From the NCBI RefSeq assembly GCF_963678635.1, contig NC_087064.1:60629548-60693547 (forward strand): a DNA stretch of 64,000 nucleotides, read 5' to 3'. The stretch comes from Symsagittifera roscoffensis. Its lineage: Eukaryota; Xenacoelomorpha; Acoela; Convolutidae. Numbering within the stretch: position 1 is the first letter of the stretch; each line of letters opens with the position of its first letter. The translations under genes and the position numbers were made by a program. Shown piece after piece: positions 50,415 to 60,356 of the stretch. Below the pieces are notes generated by a model. It worked only from the letters and a program-made list of their open reading frames with translations. It was not told the DNA's origin and searched no databases.

Positions 50415-50945
50415 GCTTCAATGAATATCTTCATTGACAACTCATTAGCAAGTTTTAAAAATCTGCTGACTGACGATATCGATCTGCAAGGCGAATGGAG
50501 AGTTGCATTGACAGAAATAACGTTTCCCCTTCCACTTAAAAATGTAACAGATTCTAAAATAGTTTTCTAGAGAAAAGACAAAGTTAAAGCAAGTCTTTAT
50601 GGTAGCAAAAGATAAAATATCTAGACCATATGATGGAGAAAAAACTGAAATAGCAAAGGGTGAATATGACGAAATCGAGAAATTATTCAACGAAATCAAT
50701 CGGAAAGTTGATCTTGATAATTTCAGTTATAGCATCGACCCCAATTATCAAACATCTTTCAATGTGGATGCATTTTTGAGAAAGCATTACCTTTGAGAGC
50801 CCAAAAATTCCTAGTATTTTAAGTTTCAAAGGTATAAGTGATGGAACGAGCTACCATATCGACTATAAAGAATCTAGTCATATCCATAGCACTCTCATAT
50901 CGCAAAAACCCATTTTCGACTACCCTGTTGATCATATTTCAGCGA
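50415..50945 (+). pseudogene. 'QGEW' protein, module 1, frameshifted
   Basis: It begins near SASMNIFIDNSLASFKNLL, then DIDLQGEWRVALTEI, a word I recognise from uncharacterised proteins beside F54H12.2-like genes in invertebrate elements. After a stop near 50,570 it continues in another frame with KGEYDEIEKLFNEINRKVDL and, later, ILSFKGISDGTSYHIDY. The role is unknown; position next to capsid genes suggests a structural or assembly protein (inference). Confidence 0.5.
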
Positions 50946-50947
50946 CC

Positions 50948-51230
50948 ATGCCACACTTCTCAGGACAATACAGAGAGCGGGGTAGTGGCTTCGGTGCTCT
51001 GGCTATAGGCATTGGACGAATAGCACTTCCGTTAGCTCGAAAATTTATAATACCAGGAGCAAAATGTATTGGAAAAGAATTACTTGTTCAAGCAGCACCC
51101 GAATTAATACATGTAGCAACTAGGGAGAAAACGCGAAACAAGGCCTGAAAAACTCAGTAAAAAGCAGAATCAAAAAAACAAGTTGGACCTGGACGCAGCA
51201 AGTCTTGTATGAGCAGAAAACGGAAGACAG
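50948..51230 (+). pseudogene. 'GFGAL' small basic protein, module 1
   Basis: MPHFSGQYRERGSGFGALAI then IGRIALPLARKFIIPGAKCI and GKELLVQAAPE. The Gly-rich start, amphipathic middle and Lys/Arg-rich tail are typical of minor virion proteins of adenovirus-like and Maverick-like elements (inference). The 66-codon frame ends in a TGA at 51,146; related frames continue into the (CAA)n tract. Confidence 0.5.
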
Positions 51231-51237
51231 CAGCAAT

Positions 51238-51269
<32 letters not shown>
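51238..51269 (+). repeat. (CAA)n microsatellite, module 1
   Basis: About 10-11 AAC/CAA units lie between the GFGAL protein and the candidate capsid gene, followed by an A-rich run and ATATATAT. The same tract sits at the same place in modules 2 and 3 with different lengths. Confidence 0.9.
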
Positions 51270-51344
51270 GAAAAAAAATATATATATAATTCCAAAAAAA
51301 ACAAACTCTTCACCAAGAAGTCGCTTCAATTTTTTCACTCAAGT

Positions 51345-52655
51345 ACGAAATGACTTCTAATTTATTACTTACTGAAGCAACTCGCAGCTAGTTTGGTTCA
51401 TTTGAAAAGCCTCCTCTACTCGTTACATTTGAAAATGCCTTCACTCGAAAAATTGGTCCTTCTTATTCACCTGATGGTTCAATGCTCGAGTTTGAAGTTT
51501 TAGGAGATAGAAACAACTTTATCGATCTTCAACGAACGCGCTTGGAGATTGTAGCACGCGTTGTTCAAATTAATGGTAATGTACTGCACCTCATGCTACA
51601 GAGGCAGCACAACGAGACACCCCATATTTGGTTAATAATCCATTTTCATCTTTCTTTTCCGAATGCACAAAGTCCTTGAATGGAGAAAAAACTCAACAAC
51701 TAATGCCAATTTTGCCCATAAGAGTTTCATTGAGACCGATTTTTCCCAAAGTAATGATGCAAAGAAAACATATCTGGCTTATCAAGGTTATTATTTTGAA
51801 GATAATCCGTCAGGTATTGATGGTGCTAATGGGCGAGGTGAAGATGTCACGGAGCGTAAGCGAATCGTAGCAGCATCAAGCGAGTTCTGTTTATTTGGTA
51901 AAATTACTTGTGATTTTTTATCAAGTGACAAACATATTATCAGTGGTCTTACAATATAATTAACACTGAGACGATCCTAATGACTTTGTTACTATGTCCG
52001 AGCAACCAAATAAAAACATTACCAAATTCAAATCACTGAGGCTAACCTATATGTGCGCAAATTGAGAGTAAAAGATTTTGTACTAGCATCGATAGAAAAA
52101 ACTCAGTTGAAAACACTCGCCATAGACAATTATATTGAAATTTAACCAAGAACTTTTTTGGCCCTACTGGTGTGCAAATTTGGCAACAACAAGAGATTTT
52201 GCCAGAAGAGCCAGTTCGTCGAATGATTTTGGCAATGAACCTGATTACAGCAGACCTGGTAACTAACCGAACATACCCGTTTCATTATCAAAAGTTTCAG
52301 CTGAATGAAATCATTGCTTACCGAAACGGTCTACCCATTGCAGGTTCTCCTGTGACAACGACTGATAACAAAAGAATATACTATAACACATTGGAAGCTC
52401 TAGACATTGTTTTCAACAATAGTCATGGAATTAGTTTGGCTAATTATCACAATCATTATATTATGGCATTTGATCTCACATCTACTCAGGAGGCTGCACA
52501 ATACTTTATTTATCCTGAATTGACCAATTGCAACATTTCAGTAGAACTGAGGTTTGATGCACCGTTGAGGGAAAATGTGGAGTGATTTTTCATGGAAGAG
52601 CGTGCATCAACGTTTTACGTGCGTTCCGATAGAAAAATAGCTAAAAACACTCTCA
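51345..52655 (+). pseudogene. F54H12.2-like candidate major capsid protein, module 1, broken
   Basis: Pieces in order: a GPSYSPDGS-like start then FEVLGDRNNFIDLQRTRLEI (about 51,490-51,550); ERKRIVAASSEFCLFGKITC (about 51,856-51,915); a frame opening EANLYVRKLRVKDFV-like (about 52,040-52,080); and a 137-codon frame at 52,172-52,585 with ISLANYHNHYIMAFDLTSTQ and LRFDAPLRENVE. The leF-G-NFIDL-T-LEI opening and the NHYIMAFDLT segment are hallmarks of F54H12.2-like proteins, which I infer to be the double-jelly-roll-type capsid of these elements. At least four frame breaks are present. Confidence 0.6.
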
Positions 52656-52659
52656 TGAA

Positions 52660-53109
52660 TTGAATCGGAAAAAAATGGACAATCAACAGTTTACTGAGCT
52701 AATTAACCGATGCAAGCGTTTGAAACATCGCTTTAGAGGTATTTTTCCAGCAAAGTTAGCATATAGATCAATATTGAAACGCGATAAAACTTTTATGATA
52801 GTGAACGCATCCAACTCAGACCTGCCTGGAACTCACTGGCTACTATTCGCTCAAGCTGGTGGTCATTTTTCTTTGCATATCCTTATGAACAAGGACTACA
52901 CAATTATCTACATGTTTACAAAAACATGAGATATTCTATTCATGAAGAAAACCAAATACTGATGAACAATCAATCCAATCATCATTTTGGTCCTGTGTGG
53001 ACTTTATTGTCTTTATATTGCTCATATTATAATTTCATCCAAATTTTCTATAGGTTTCAAAGTAAACGACCATGACACGATGCGTTTCGCTAACCATATG
53101 ATGTTATAA
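52660..53109 (+). pseudogene. Adenovirus-type cysteine protease, module 1, broken
   Basis: RGIFPAKLAYRS and a GTHWLLFAQAGG stretch carry the catalytic His (THW at 52,831-52,839). The catalytic Cys motif CGLYC is read at 52,996-53,010 in a different frame, followed by VNDHDTMRFANHMML and a TAA at 53,107-53,109. These proteases mature capsid proteins in adenoviruses and Maverick-type elements. A frame change between the His and Cys regions and a TGA at about 52,927 show this copy is dead, though both catalytic residues are still readable. Confidence 0.7.
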
Positions 53110-53535
53110 ACTTGTGACATTAATGATTTATAATTGACTTTGTTTCCAAACTTTTTGTTGGCTAGAACAGTTGCCTCTGGCGTTATCGCAGGCTCTAAAA
53201 ATCGTTTTTAGAATTCAAAATTCCTTTCAATTTTAAATTTAACAAACAAAGTAATTGAATCAACCTCTAAACGACCATACCCACTCAAAAATATCAATAA
53301 TTTCAGAAAACTTGGCGGCATTATCACCATTCAAAATATTAATGAAGCGTTCAATTGTTACATTAGTGATTAAATCAGTTTGAGTTTGAATGGATCAAGT
53401 TGTTAAAGCAAAGCAAACTTGTGGCAATCGTCTTCGTAGAGGAGCACCACCAATGTCAGTTGAGTTGTTAGAAGAATTATTGTACTTGACAGCAATTTTT
53501 TATTTTTCCATCACTAAAGAAATTGGTTTATAAGT
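53110..53535 (+). other. Module junction, unit 1 to unit 2
   Basis: After the protease stop there is AT-rich non-coding sequence conserved in all modules (CTTGGCGGCATTATCACCAT at about 53,309, repeated at about 56,893 and 59,517). It is followed by a short frame MDQVVKAKQTCGNRLRRGAP fused to the interior of the integrase (SITKEIGL region). The integrase N-terminal and catalytic core is absent here, which defines the repeat boundary. Confidence 0.65.
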
Positions 53536-53539
53536 ATTT

Positions 53540-53933
53540 GGAGGACAAATGGACCTACTCTTACATCGATAAACTTTAAGACTTTGTCAACAGAGTAAGT
53601 TCGAGAACAAACCGCGTCATCAAATTAGCGCCTAATAAAGTGACAAAAAACGACGTTCTACATCTAACTTTTTTAAGAGCGGAACAATTATTGAAACTAG
53701 TTCGCCAACCAAAGCTCCACTTTGGCGATTTTGTGAGAATGGCAAAAATTGACATCCCTTTTCGAAAAGGCTATGAACAATCCCTCACTGACGATTTTTT
53801 ATTGAAATATTTGACATACCAATGAGGAACCCACCGACATATAATCTTATCGACGCTGATAAAGAACCAATAGAGGGTAAGTTTCATGAGCCCGAACTAG
53901 TCAGAGTATTGGAAAAGGAAGGGTCAAGCTAAA
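53540..53933 (+). pseudogene. Integrase C-terminal fragment, module 2
   Basis: KVTKNDVLHLTFLRAEQLLK and GDFVRMAKIDIPFRKGYEQS match the C-terminal part of the integrase in unit 1 almost exactly. No catalytic core precedes it. Confidence 0.75.
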
Positions 53934-53979
53934 CAATGTCTAGCAACTTTTGAGGTAACAAAGATTACTATATTTTAAA

Positions 53980-54530
53980 TTGATGTCATCAGCTACAAAA
54001 AATATCTTCAATGACAACTCATTAGCGTGTTTTAAAAATCTGCTGAGTTACGATATCGATCTGCAAGGCGAATGGAGAGTTGCATTGACAAAAAAGACGT
54101 TTTCCATTCCACTTAAAAATGTAACAGATTCTAAAATAGTGTTCTCGAACGAAAAAAGACAAAGTTAAAGCAAGTCTTTAAGGTGGCAAAAGATAAAATA
54201 TCTAGACCATATGATGGAGAAAAAAAACGAAATAGCAAAGGGTGAATATGACGAAATCGAGAAAATATTCAACGAAATCAATCGGAAGGTTGATCTTGCT
54301 AATTTCAAGTATAGCATCGACCCCAATTACCAAACATCTTTCAATGTGGGTGCATTATTGAGAAAGCATTACCTTTGAGAGACCACAAATTCCTAGTGTT
54401 TTAGGTTTCAAAGGTATAAGTGATGGAACGAGCTACCATATCGACTATAAAGAATCCAGTCATATCCATAGCACTCTCACATCGCAAAACCTCATTTTCG
54501 ACTACCCTGTTGATCATAATTCATCGACCA
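53980..54530 (+). pseudogene. 'QGEW' protein, module 2, frameshifted
   Basis: A 62-codon frame carries NIFNDNSLACFKNLL and DIDLQGEWRVALTKKTF; later parts are in other frames as in module 1. Its ALTKK replaces ALTEI of modules 1 and 3. Confidence 0.5.
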
Positions 54531-54762
54531 TGCCTCACTTCTCAGGATAATATAGAGAGCGGGGTAGTGGCTCCGGTGCTCTGGCCTATAGTACGAGGAG
54601 CAAAATGTATTGGAAAAGAATTACTTGTTCAAGCAGCACCCGAATATATAGATATAGCAACCAGGGAGAAAACGCCGAAACAAGCCCTGAAAAACACAGT
54701 AAAAAACAGAATAAAAAAAACAGGTTGGAGCTGGACGCAGCAAGTCTTGTATGAGCAGAAAA
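54531..54762 (+). pseudogene. 'GFGAL' small protein, module 2, truncated
   Basis: The GSGSGALA start is interrupted by a TAA (CAGGATAATATAGAG) and a small deletion that removes the IGRIALPLARKF part. The remaining RGAKCIGKELLVQAAPEYID is in frame with the Lys/Arg tail. Confidence 0.5.
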
Positions 54763-54770
54763 CGGAAGAC

Positions 54771-54794
54771 ATCAACAACAACAAAAACAACAGC

Positions 54795-54837
<43 letters not shown>

Positions 54838-54848
54838 TCAACAACAAG
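54771..54848 (+). repeat. (CAA)n microsatellite, module 2 (longest)
   Basis: About 25 imperfect CAA units, with ATC and AAA interruptions. Depending on frame it encodes poly-Asn, poly-Thr or poly-Gln, so the long frames reading through it owe much of their length to the repeat. Confidence 0.9.
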
Positions 54849-54849
54849 A

Positions 54850-56231
54850 AAAAAAAGTTATCATTCCAAAAAACAAACTCTTCACCAAGAAGTCGCTCCA
54901 CTTTTTTCACCAAAGTACGAAAAAGTTTCTAATTTATTACTTACTGAAGCAACTCACAGCTCGTTAGGTTTTTTTCAAAAGCCTCCTCTACTCGTTACAT
55001 TCGAAAATGGATTCACTCGAAAAATTGGTCCTTCTTATTCATCTGATGATTCTGTGCTCGAATTTAAAATTTTAGGAGATAGAAACAACTTTATCGATCT
55101 TCAACGAACGCGCTTGGAGATTGTAGCGCGCGTTGTTCAATTTAATGGTAATGTACTGCAACTTGCAACTCATGCTACAGAGGCAGCACAACGAGACACC
55201 CCATATTTGGTTAATAAACCATTTTCATCTTCAGTTTCCGAATGCACAAGGTCCTTGAATGGAAAAAAAATCATAAACTAATGCCAATTTTGCCCATACG
55301 AGTTTCATTAAGACCGAATTTTCACAAAGTAATGATGCAAAGAAAACATGGCTGGTTTATCAAGGTTTTTATTTTGAAGATAATCTATCAGGTATTGATG
55401 GTGCTGGGGGCGAGGTGAAGATGTCACGGAACGTAAGCGAATCATAGCAGCATCAAGCGAATTCTGCTTATTTGGTAAAATTACTTGTGATTTTTTATCA
55501 AGTGACAAACATATTATCAGTGGTGTTACAATATAATTAACTCTTAGACGATCCTACTTTGTTACTTGTCCGAGCAACCTAATAAACATTATCAAATTCA
55601 AATCACTGAGGCTAACCTATATGTGCGCAAATTGAGAGTAACAGATTTCGTACTAACAACGATAGAAAAAACTCAGTTGAAAACACTCGCAATAAACAAT
55701 TTTATTGAAATGTTACCAAGAACTTTTTTGGCCCCTACTGGTGTGCAAATTTGGCAACAAGAAGACATTTTGCCAAAGAGCCATTTCGTCGAATGATTTT
55801 GGCAATGAGCTTGAATGAGCATACCTGGGAACTAACCGAACAAACCCGTTTCCTTATCAAAAATTTCAGCTGAATGAAATCATTGCTTACCGAAAGGGTC
55901 TACCCATTGCAGGTTCTCCTGTGTCAACGACTGATAACAAAACAATATACTATAAAATGTTGGAAGCTCTAGACATTGTTTTCAACAATAGTCGTGGAAT
56001 TAGTTTGGCTAATTATCACAATCATTATATTATGGCATTTGATCTCACATCTACTCAGGAGGCTGCACATGACTTTCTACATCCTGAATTGACTAATTGC
56101 ACCATTACAGTAGAACTGAGGTTTGATGCACCGTTGAAGGAAAATGTGGAGTGGTTTTTCATGGAAGAGCGTGCATCAACAGTTTACGTGCGTTCCGATA
56201 GAAAAATAGCTAAGAGCACTCTCATGAATTG
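54850..56231 (+). pseudogene. F54H12.2-like candidate capsid protein, module 2, broken
   Basis: This is the best-preserved N-terminal part: PLFSPKYEKVSNLLLTEA, GFTRKIGPSYSSDDSVLEFK and NFIDLQRTRLEI. Then come frame changes near 55,281 and 55,400, a YVRKLRVTDFVLTTIEK piece (55,620 onward), and a C-terminal frame at 55,921-56,232 with NYHNHYIMAFDLTSTQE. It has the same layout as module 1 with different breaks, so the copies decayed after duplication. Confidence 0.6.
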
Positions 56232-56234
56232 AAT

Positions 56235-56679
56235 CGGAAAAAATTGACAATCAACAGTTTACTGAGCTAATTAACCGATGCAGGCGTTTGAAACATCGCA
56301 ATAGAGGTATTTTTCCCGCTAAGTTAGCATATAGATCAATATTGAAACGCGATAAAACTTTCATGATAGTGAACCTATCCAACTCAGACCAGCCTGGAAC
56401 TCACTGGCTACTATTCGCTCAAGCTGGTGGTCAATTTTTCTTTGCATATCCTTATGAACAAGGACTACACAATTATCTACATGTTTACAAATACATGATG
56501 TATTCTATTCATGAAGGAAACCAAATACTGATGAACAAGCCAATCCAAACACCAAGTCGGTCCTGAGTGGTTTTTATTGTCTTTATGTTGCTCATGTTAT
56601 AATTTCATCCAAATTTTCTATAGGTTTCAAACTAAACGACCATGACACGATGCGTTTCGCTAAACATATGATGTTATAA
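56235..56679 (+). pseudogene. Adenovirus-type cysteine protease, module 2, catalytic Cys lost
   Basis: A 92-codon frame (56,288-56,566) holds the RGIFPAKLAYRS and GTHWLLFAQAGG His motif and reads on to QILMNKPIQTPSRS. The position of the catalytic Cys codon (TGT in modules 1 and 3) is AGT (Ser) here, giving SGFYC. The frame used also shifts before it. Confidence 0.65.
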
Positions 56680-57095
56680 ACTTGTGATACCGATGATTTT
56701 CTATAATGATTTATAATTGACTTTTATTCCAAACTTTTTGTTTGCTAGAAAACTTGCCTCTGGCGTTATCGCAGGCTCTAAAAATGGTTTTTAGAATTAA
56801 AAATTTCTTTCAATTTTAAATTTAACAAATCAAGTATTTGAATCAACCTCTAAACAACCATACCTACTCGAAAATATCAATAGTTTTAGAAAACTTGGCG
56901 GCATTATCACCATTCAAAATATTAATGAAGCGTTCAATTGTTACATTAGTGATTAAATCAGTTTGAGTTTGAATGGATCAAGTTGTTGAAGCCAAGCAAA
57001 CTTCTGGCAATCGTCTTCGTAGAGGAGCACAACCAATGTCAGTTGAGTTGTTAAAATAGTTGTTGTACTTGACAGCAATTTTCATTTTTCCATCA
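56680..57095 (+). other. Module junction, unit 2 to unit 3
   Basis: Same conserved non-coding stretch and MDQVVEAKQTSGNRLRRGAQ frame as at the first junction, with a TAG interrupting the short frame at about 57,057. Confidence 0.6.
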
Positions 57096-57514
57096 CCAAA
57101 GAAATTGGTTTATAAGTATTTGGAGGACAAATGGACGTACTCTTACATCGATAAACTTCAAGACTTTGTCAACAGAGTAAGTTCGAGAACAAACCGCGTC
57201 ATCAAATTAGCGCCTAATAAAGTGACAAAAAACGACGTTCTACATCTAACTTTTTTAAGAGCGGAACAATTATTGAAAGTAGTTCGCGACCAAAGCTCTA
57301 CCTTGTCGATTTTGTGAGAATGGCAAGCATTGACATCCCTTTTCGAAAAGGTTAAGAACAATCCTTCACTGAAGAGTTTTTTTTTGAAATATTTGACATA
57401 CCAACGAGGAACCCACCGACATATAATCTTATCGATGCTGATAAAGAACCAATAGAGGGTAAGTTTTATGAGCCCGAACTAGTCAGAGTATTGGAAAAGG
57501 AAGGGTCAAGCTAA
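57095..57514 (+). pseudogene. Integrase C-terminal fragment, module 3
   Basis: KKLVYKYLEDKWTYSYIDKL and FVNRVSSRTNRVIKLAPNKV are preserved in one 85-codon frame. After LSIL the frame breaks, and KFYEPELVRVLEKEG follows in another frame. Confidence 0.75.
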
Positions 57515-57565
57515 ACAATGTCTAGCAACTTTTGAGGTAACAAAGATTCCTTTATTTTACATTGA

Positions 57566-58088
57566 TGTCATCAGCTTCAATGAATATCTTCATTGACAAC
57601 TCATTAGCGTGTTTTAAAAATCTGCTGAATAACAATATCGATCTGCAAGGCGAATGAAGAGTTGCATTGACAGAAATAACGTTTCCCATTCCAGGTAAAA
57701 TGTAACAGGTTCTAAATTAGTGTTCTAGAAAAAAGACAAAGTTAAAACAAGTCTTTAAGGTGGCAAAAGATAAAATATCTAGACCATATGATGGAGAAAA
57801 AACCTGAAATAGCGAAGAGTGAATATGACGAAATCAAGAAATTATTCAACGAAATCAATCGGAAGGTTGATCTTGCTAATTTCAGTTATAGCATCGACCC
57901 CAATTACCAAACATCTTTCAATGTGGACGCATTATTGAGAAAGCATTACCTTTGAGAGTCCACAAATTCCTAGTATTTTAGGTTTCAAAGGTATATGTGA
58001 TGGAACGTGCTACCATATCGGCTATAAAGAATCCAGTCATATCCATAGCACTCATTTTCGACTACCCTGTTGATCATAATTTAGCGAC
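57566..58088 (+). pseudogene. 'QGEW' protein, module 3, broken
   Basis: NIFIDNSLACFKNLL is followed by the DIDLQGE segment, where TGG has become TGA (a nonsense change of the Trp). Later pieces ANFSYSIDPNYQTSFNVDAL and ILGFKGICDGTCYHIGYKES are in another frame. Confidence 0.5.
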
Positions 58089-58370
58089 CATGCATCACTT
58101 CTCAGGACATTACAGAGAGCGGGGTAATGGCTTCGGTGCTCTGGCTACAGGCAATGGACGAATAGCACTTCCGTTAGCTCGAATGTTTATAGTACCAGGA
58201 GCAAAAATTGTTGGAAAAAAATTACTTATTCGAGCAGCACCCGAATTTATAGATACGAGCAACGAGGGAGAAAACGCCGAAATAAGCCCTGAAAAACACA
58301 GTAAAAAGCAGAATAAAAAAAAACAGGTTGGAGCTGATCGCAGCAAGTCTTGTATGAGCAGAAAACGGAA
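58089..58370 (+). pseudogene. 'GFGAL' small protein, module 3
   Basis: HHFSGHYRERGNGFGALATG, GRIALPLARMFIVPGAK and KLLIRAAPEFIDT are in one frame with the upstream sequence (162-codon frame at 57,997-58,485) and continue through the (CAA)n tract. This is the least damaged copy of this protein. Confidence 0.5.
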
Positions 58371-58374
58371 GACA

Positions 58375-58402
58375 CCAACAACAACAACAACAACAACAAC
58401 AA
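58375..58402 (+). repeat. (CAA)n microsatellite, module 3 (shortest)
   Basis: About 9 CAA units at the position equivalent to 51,238 and 54,771. Confidence 0.9.
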
Positions 58403-58404
58403 GA

Positions 58405-59243
58405 AAAAAAAAACAAAAGTTATCACTCCAAAAAAAACTCTTCACCAAGAAGTCGCTCCAATTTTTTCACCAAGGAAAGAAATGAATTCTAATTGATTAC
58501 TTACTGAAGCAACTCATGCAACTACTGATGGTTCTATGCTCGAATTTGAGGTTTCAGGAGATAGAAACAACTTTATCGATCTTCAACGAACGCGCTTGGA
58601 GATTGTAGCACGCGTTGTTCAAATTAATGGTAATGTACTGCAACTCATGCTACAGACGCAGCACAACGTGACACCCAATATTTGGTTAATAATCCATTTT
58701 CATCTTCATTTTCCGAATGCACAAGGTCCTTGAATGGAGAAAAAAATTCAACAACTAGTGCCAATTTTGCCCATAAGAGTTTCATTGAGTTCGAATTATC
58801 ACAAAGGAATAATGCAAAGAAAACATGGCTGGCTGATCAAGATTATGATTCTGAAGATAGTCCATCAGGTATTGATGGTGCTAATAGGCGAGGTGAAGAT
58901 GTCACGGAACGTAAGCGAATCGTAGCAGCATCAAGCGAATTCTGTTTATTTGGTAAAATTGCTTGTGATTTTTTATCATGTGACAAACATCTTATCAGTG
59001 GTGTTACAATAAGATTAACTCTTGGACGATCCTACTTTGTTACTATGTCCGAGCAACCTAATAAACATTATCAAATTCAAATCACTGAGGCTAACCTATA
59101 TGTGCGCAAATTGAGAGTAACAGATTTTGTACTAACAACGATAGAAAAAACTCAGTTGAAGACACTCGCAATAGACAATTTTATTGAAATGTTACCAAGA
59201 ACTTTTTTGGCCCCTACTGGTGTGCAAACTTGGCAACAACAGG
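58405..59243 (+). pseudogene. F54H12.2-like candidate capsid protein, module 3, C-terminally deleted
   Basis: It carries NFIDLQRTRLEI, ERKRIVAASSEFCLFGKIAC and YVRKLRVTDFVLTTIEK, the last two in one 197-codon frame (58,682-59,275), the longest surviving frame of the family. After QQQDIL the sequence jumps straight into the protease tail (FMKETKY), removing about 960 bp: the capsid C-terminus and the protease His region. Confidence 0.65.
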
Positions 59244-59350
59244 ACATTTTATTCATGAAGGAAACCAAATACTGATGAACAAGCCAATCCAATCACCAAT
59301 TGGGTCCTGTGTGGACTTTATTGTCTTTATGTTGCTCATGTTATAATTTC
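59244..59350 (+). pseudogene. Protease C-terminal remnant, module 3
   Basis: Only the stretch around the catalytic Cys (TGT-GGA-CTT-TAT-TGT at about 59,309) survives after the internal deletion; the His region is gone. Confidence 0.55.
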
Positions 59351-59594
59351 ATCCAAACTTTTGTTTGCTAGAAACTTGCCTCTGGCGTTATCGCAGGCTC
59401 TAAAAATGGTTTTTAGAATTAAAATTTCCTTTCAATTTTAAATTTAACAAACAAAGTATTTGAATCAACCTCTAAACGACCATACCCACTCAAAAATATC
59501 AATAGTTTTAGAAAACTTGGCGGCATTATCACCATTCAAAATATTAATGAAGCGTTCAATTGTTACATTAGTGATTAAATCAGTTTGAGTTTGA

Positions 59595-60012
59595 ATGGAT
59601 CAAGTTGTTGAAGCCAAGCAAACTTGTGGCAATCGTCTTCGTAGAGGAGCACAACCAATTTCAGTTGAGTTGTTAAAAGAATTGTTGCACTTGACAGCAA
59701 TTTTGATATTTTTCCATCACCAAAGAAATTGGTTTATACGTATTTGGAGGACAAATGGATGTACTCTTACATCGATAAACTTCAAGACTTTGTCAACACA
59801 GTAAGTTGAGAACAAACCGCGTCATCAAATTAGCCCCTAATAAAGTGACAAAAAACCACGATCTAATTTCTTTAAGGGCGGAACAATCCTTGAAACTAGT
59901 TCGCCGACCATAGCTCTACGTTGTCAATTTTGTGAGAATGGCAAGAATTGACATCCCTTTTCGCGAAGGTTAAGAACAATCCTTCACTGACGAATTTTTT
60001 TTGAAATAATTG
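59595..60012 (+). pseudogene. Integrase C-terminal fragment, module 4
   Basis: It starts with the MDQVVEAKQTCGNRLRRG junction frame, then the YSYIDKL region with a 2-bp loss in the SSRTNR segment and further frame breaks. It is cut off at about 60,012, where unrelated sequence begins. Confidence 0.6.
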
Positions 60013-60278
60013 ACACACCAAGTTTGACATAATTTGATACATAATAAAAAATAATACATAATAAAAAACTATATAAATTCCCGGATCGAGGTGCTCGACT
60101 TATGTTTCGACTAAGTTTTGCGATTGAAATTCCGCGGTCTAGAAGCAATTATAAGTCAAGCACAATATAAATATACCCGATTTTAGTCGAGAAAGTCGAA
60201 ACATAGGTCGAGAAAGTCAAAACATAGGATGAGAAAGTCAAAACGTGCCCAATTTTGGTCGAGACATTTGAAAGATGA
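60013..60278. repeat. Foreign insert replacing part of module 4, with a short tandem repeat
   Basis: Between TTGACACACCAA and GTTGGAAAAGGAAGGG, module 4 has about 266 bp absent from the other modules, in place of about 95 bp of integrase tail. It contains three imperfect units of GTCGAGAAAGTCGAAACATA (from about 60,188) and matching inverted words upstream (CTCGACTTATGTTTCGACTA, about 60,094), so the insert can fold back on itself. Confidence 0.65.
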
Positions 60279-60356
60279 GTTGGAAAAGGAAGGGTCAAGC
60301 TAAACAATGTCTAGCACTTTTTGAGGTAACAAAGATTCCTTTATTTTTTATTTATG

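Noticed and set aside
53028-53387. Minus-strand frames (EPAITPEATVLANKKFG...; RFINILNGDNAAKF...) conserved in each module
   Set aside because: The first overlaps the protease end in antisense, and its conservation follows from module duplication. The second has no start codon and is about 45 codons long. Neither matches a family that I know.
54629-54913. Leu-rich minus-strand frame over the (CAA)n tract
   Set aside because: It is an artefact of translating the complementary (GTT)n repeat; the poly-Asn and poly-Thr frames on the + strand are likewise inflated by the repeat.
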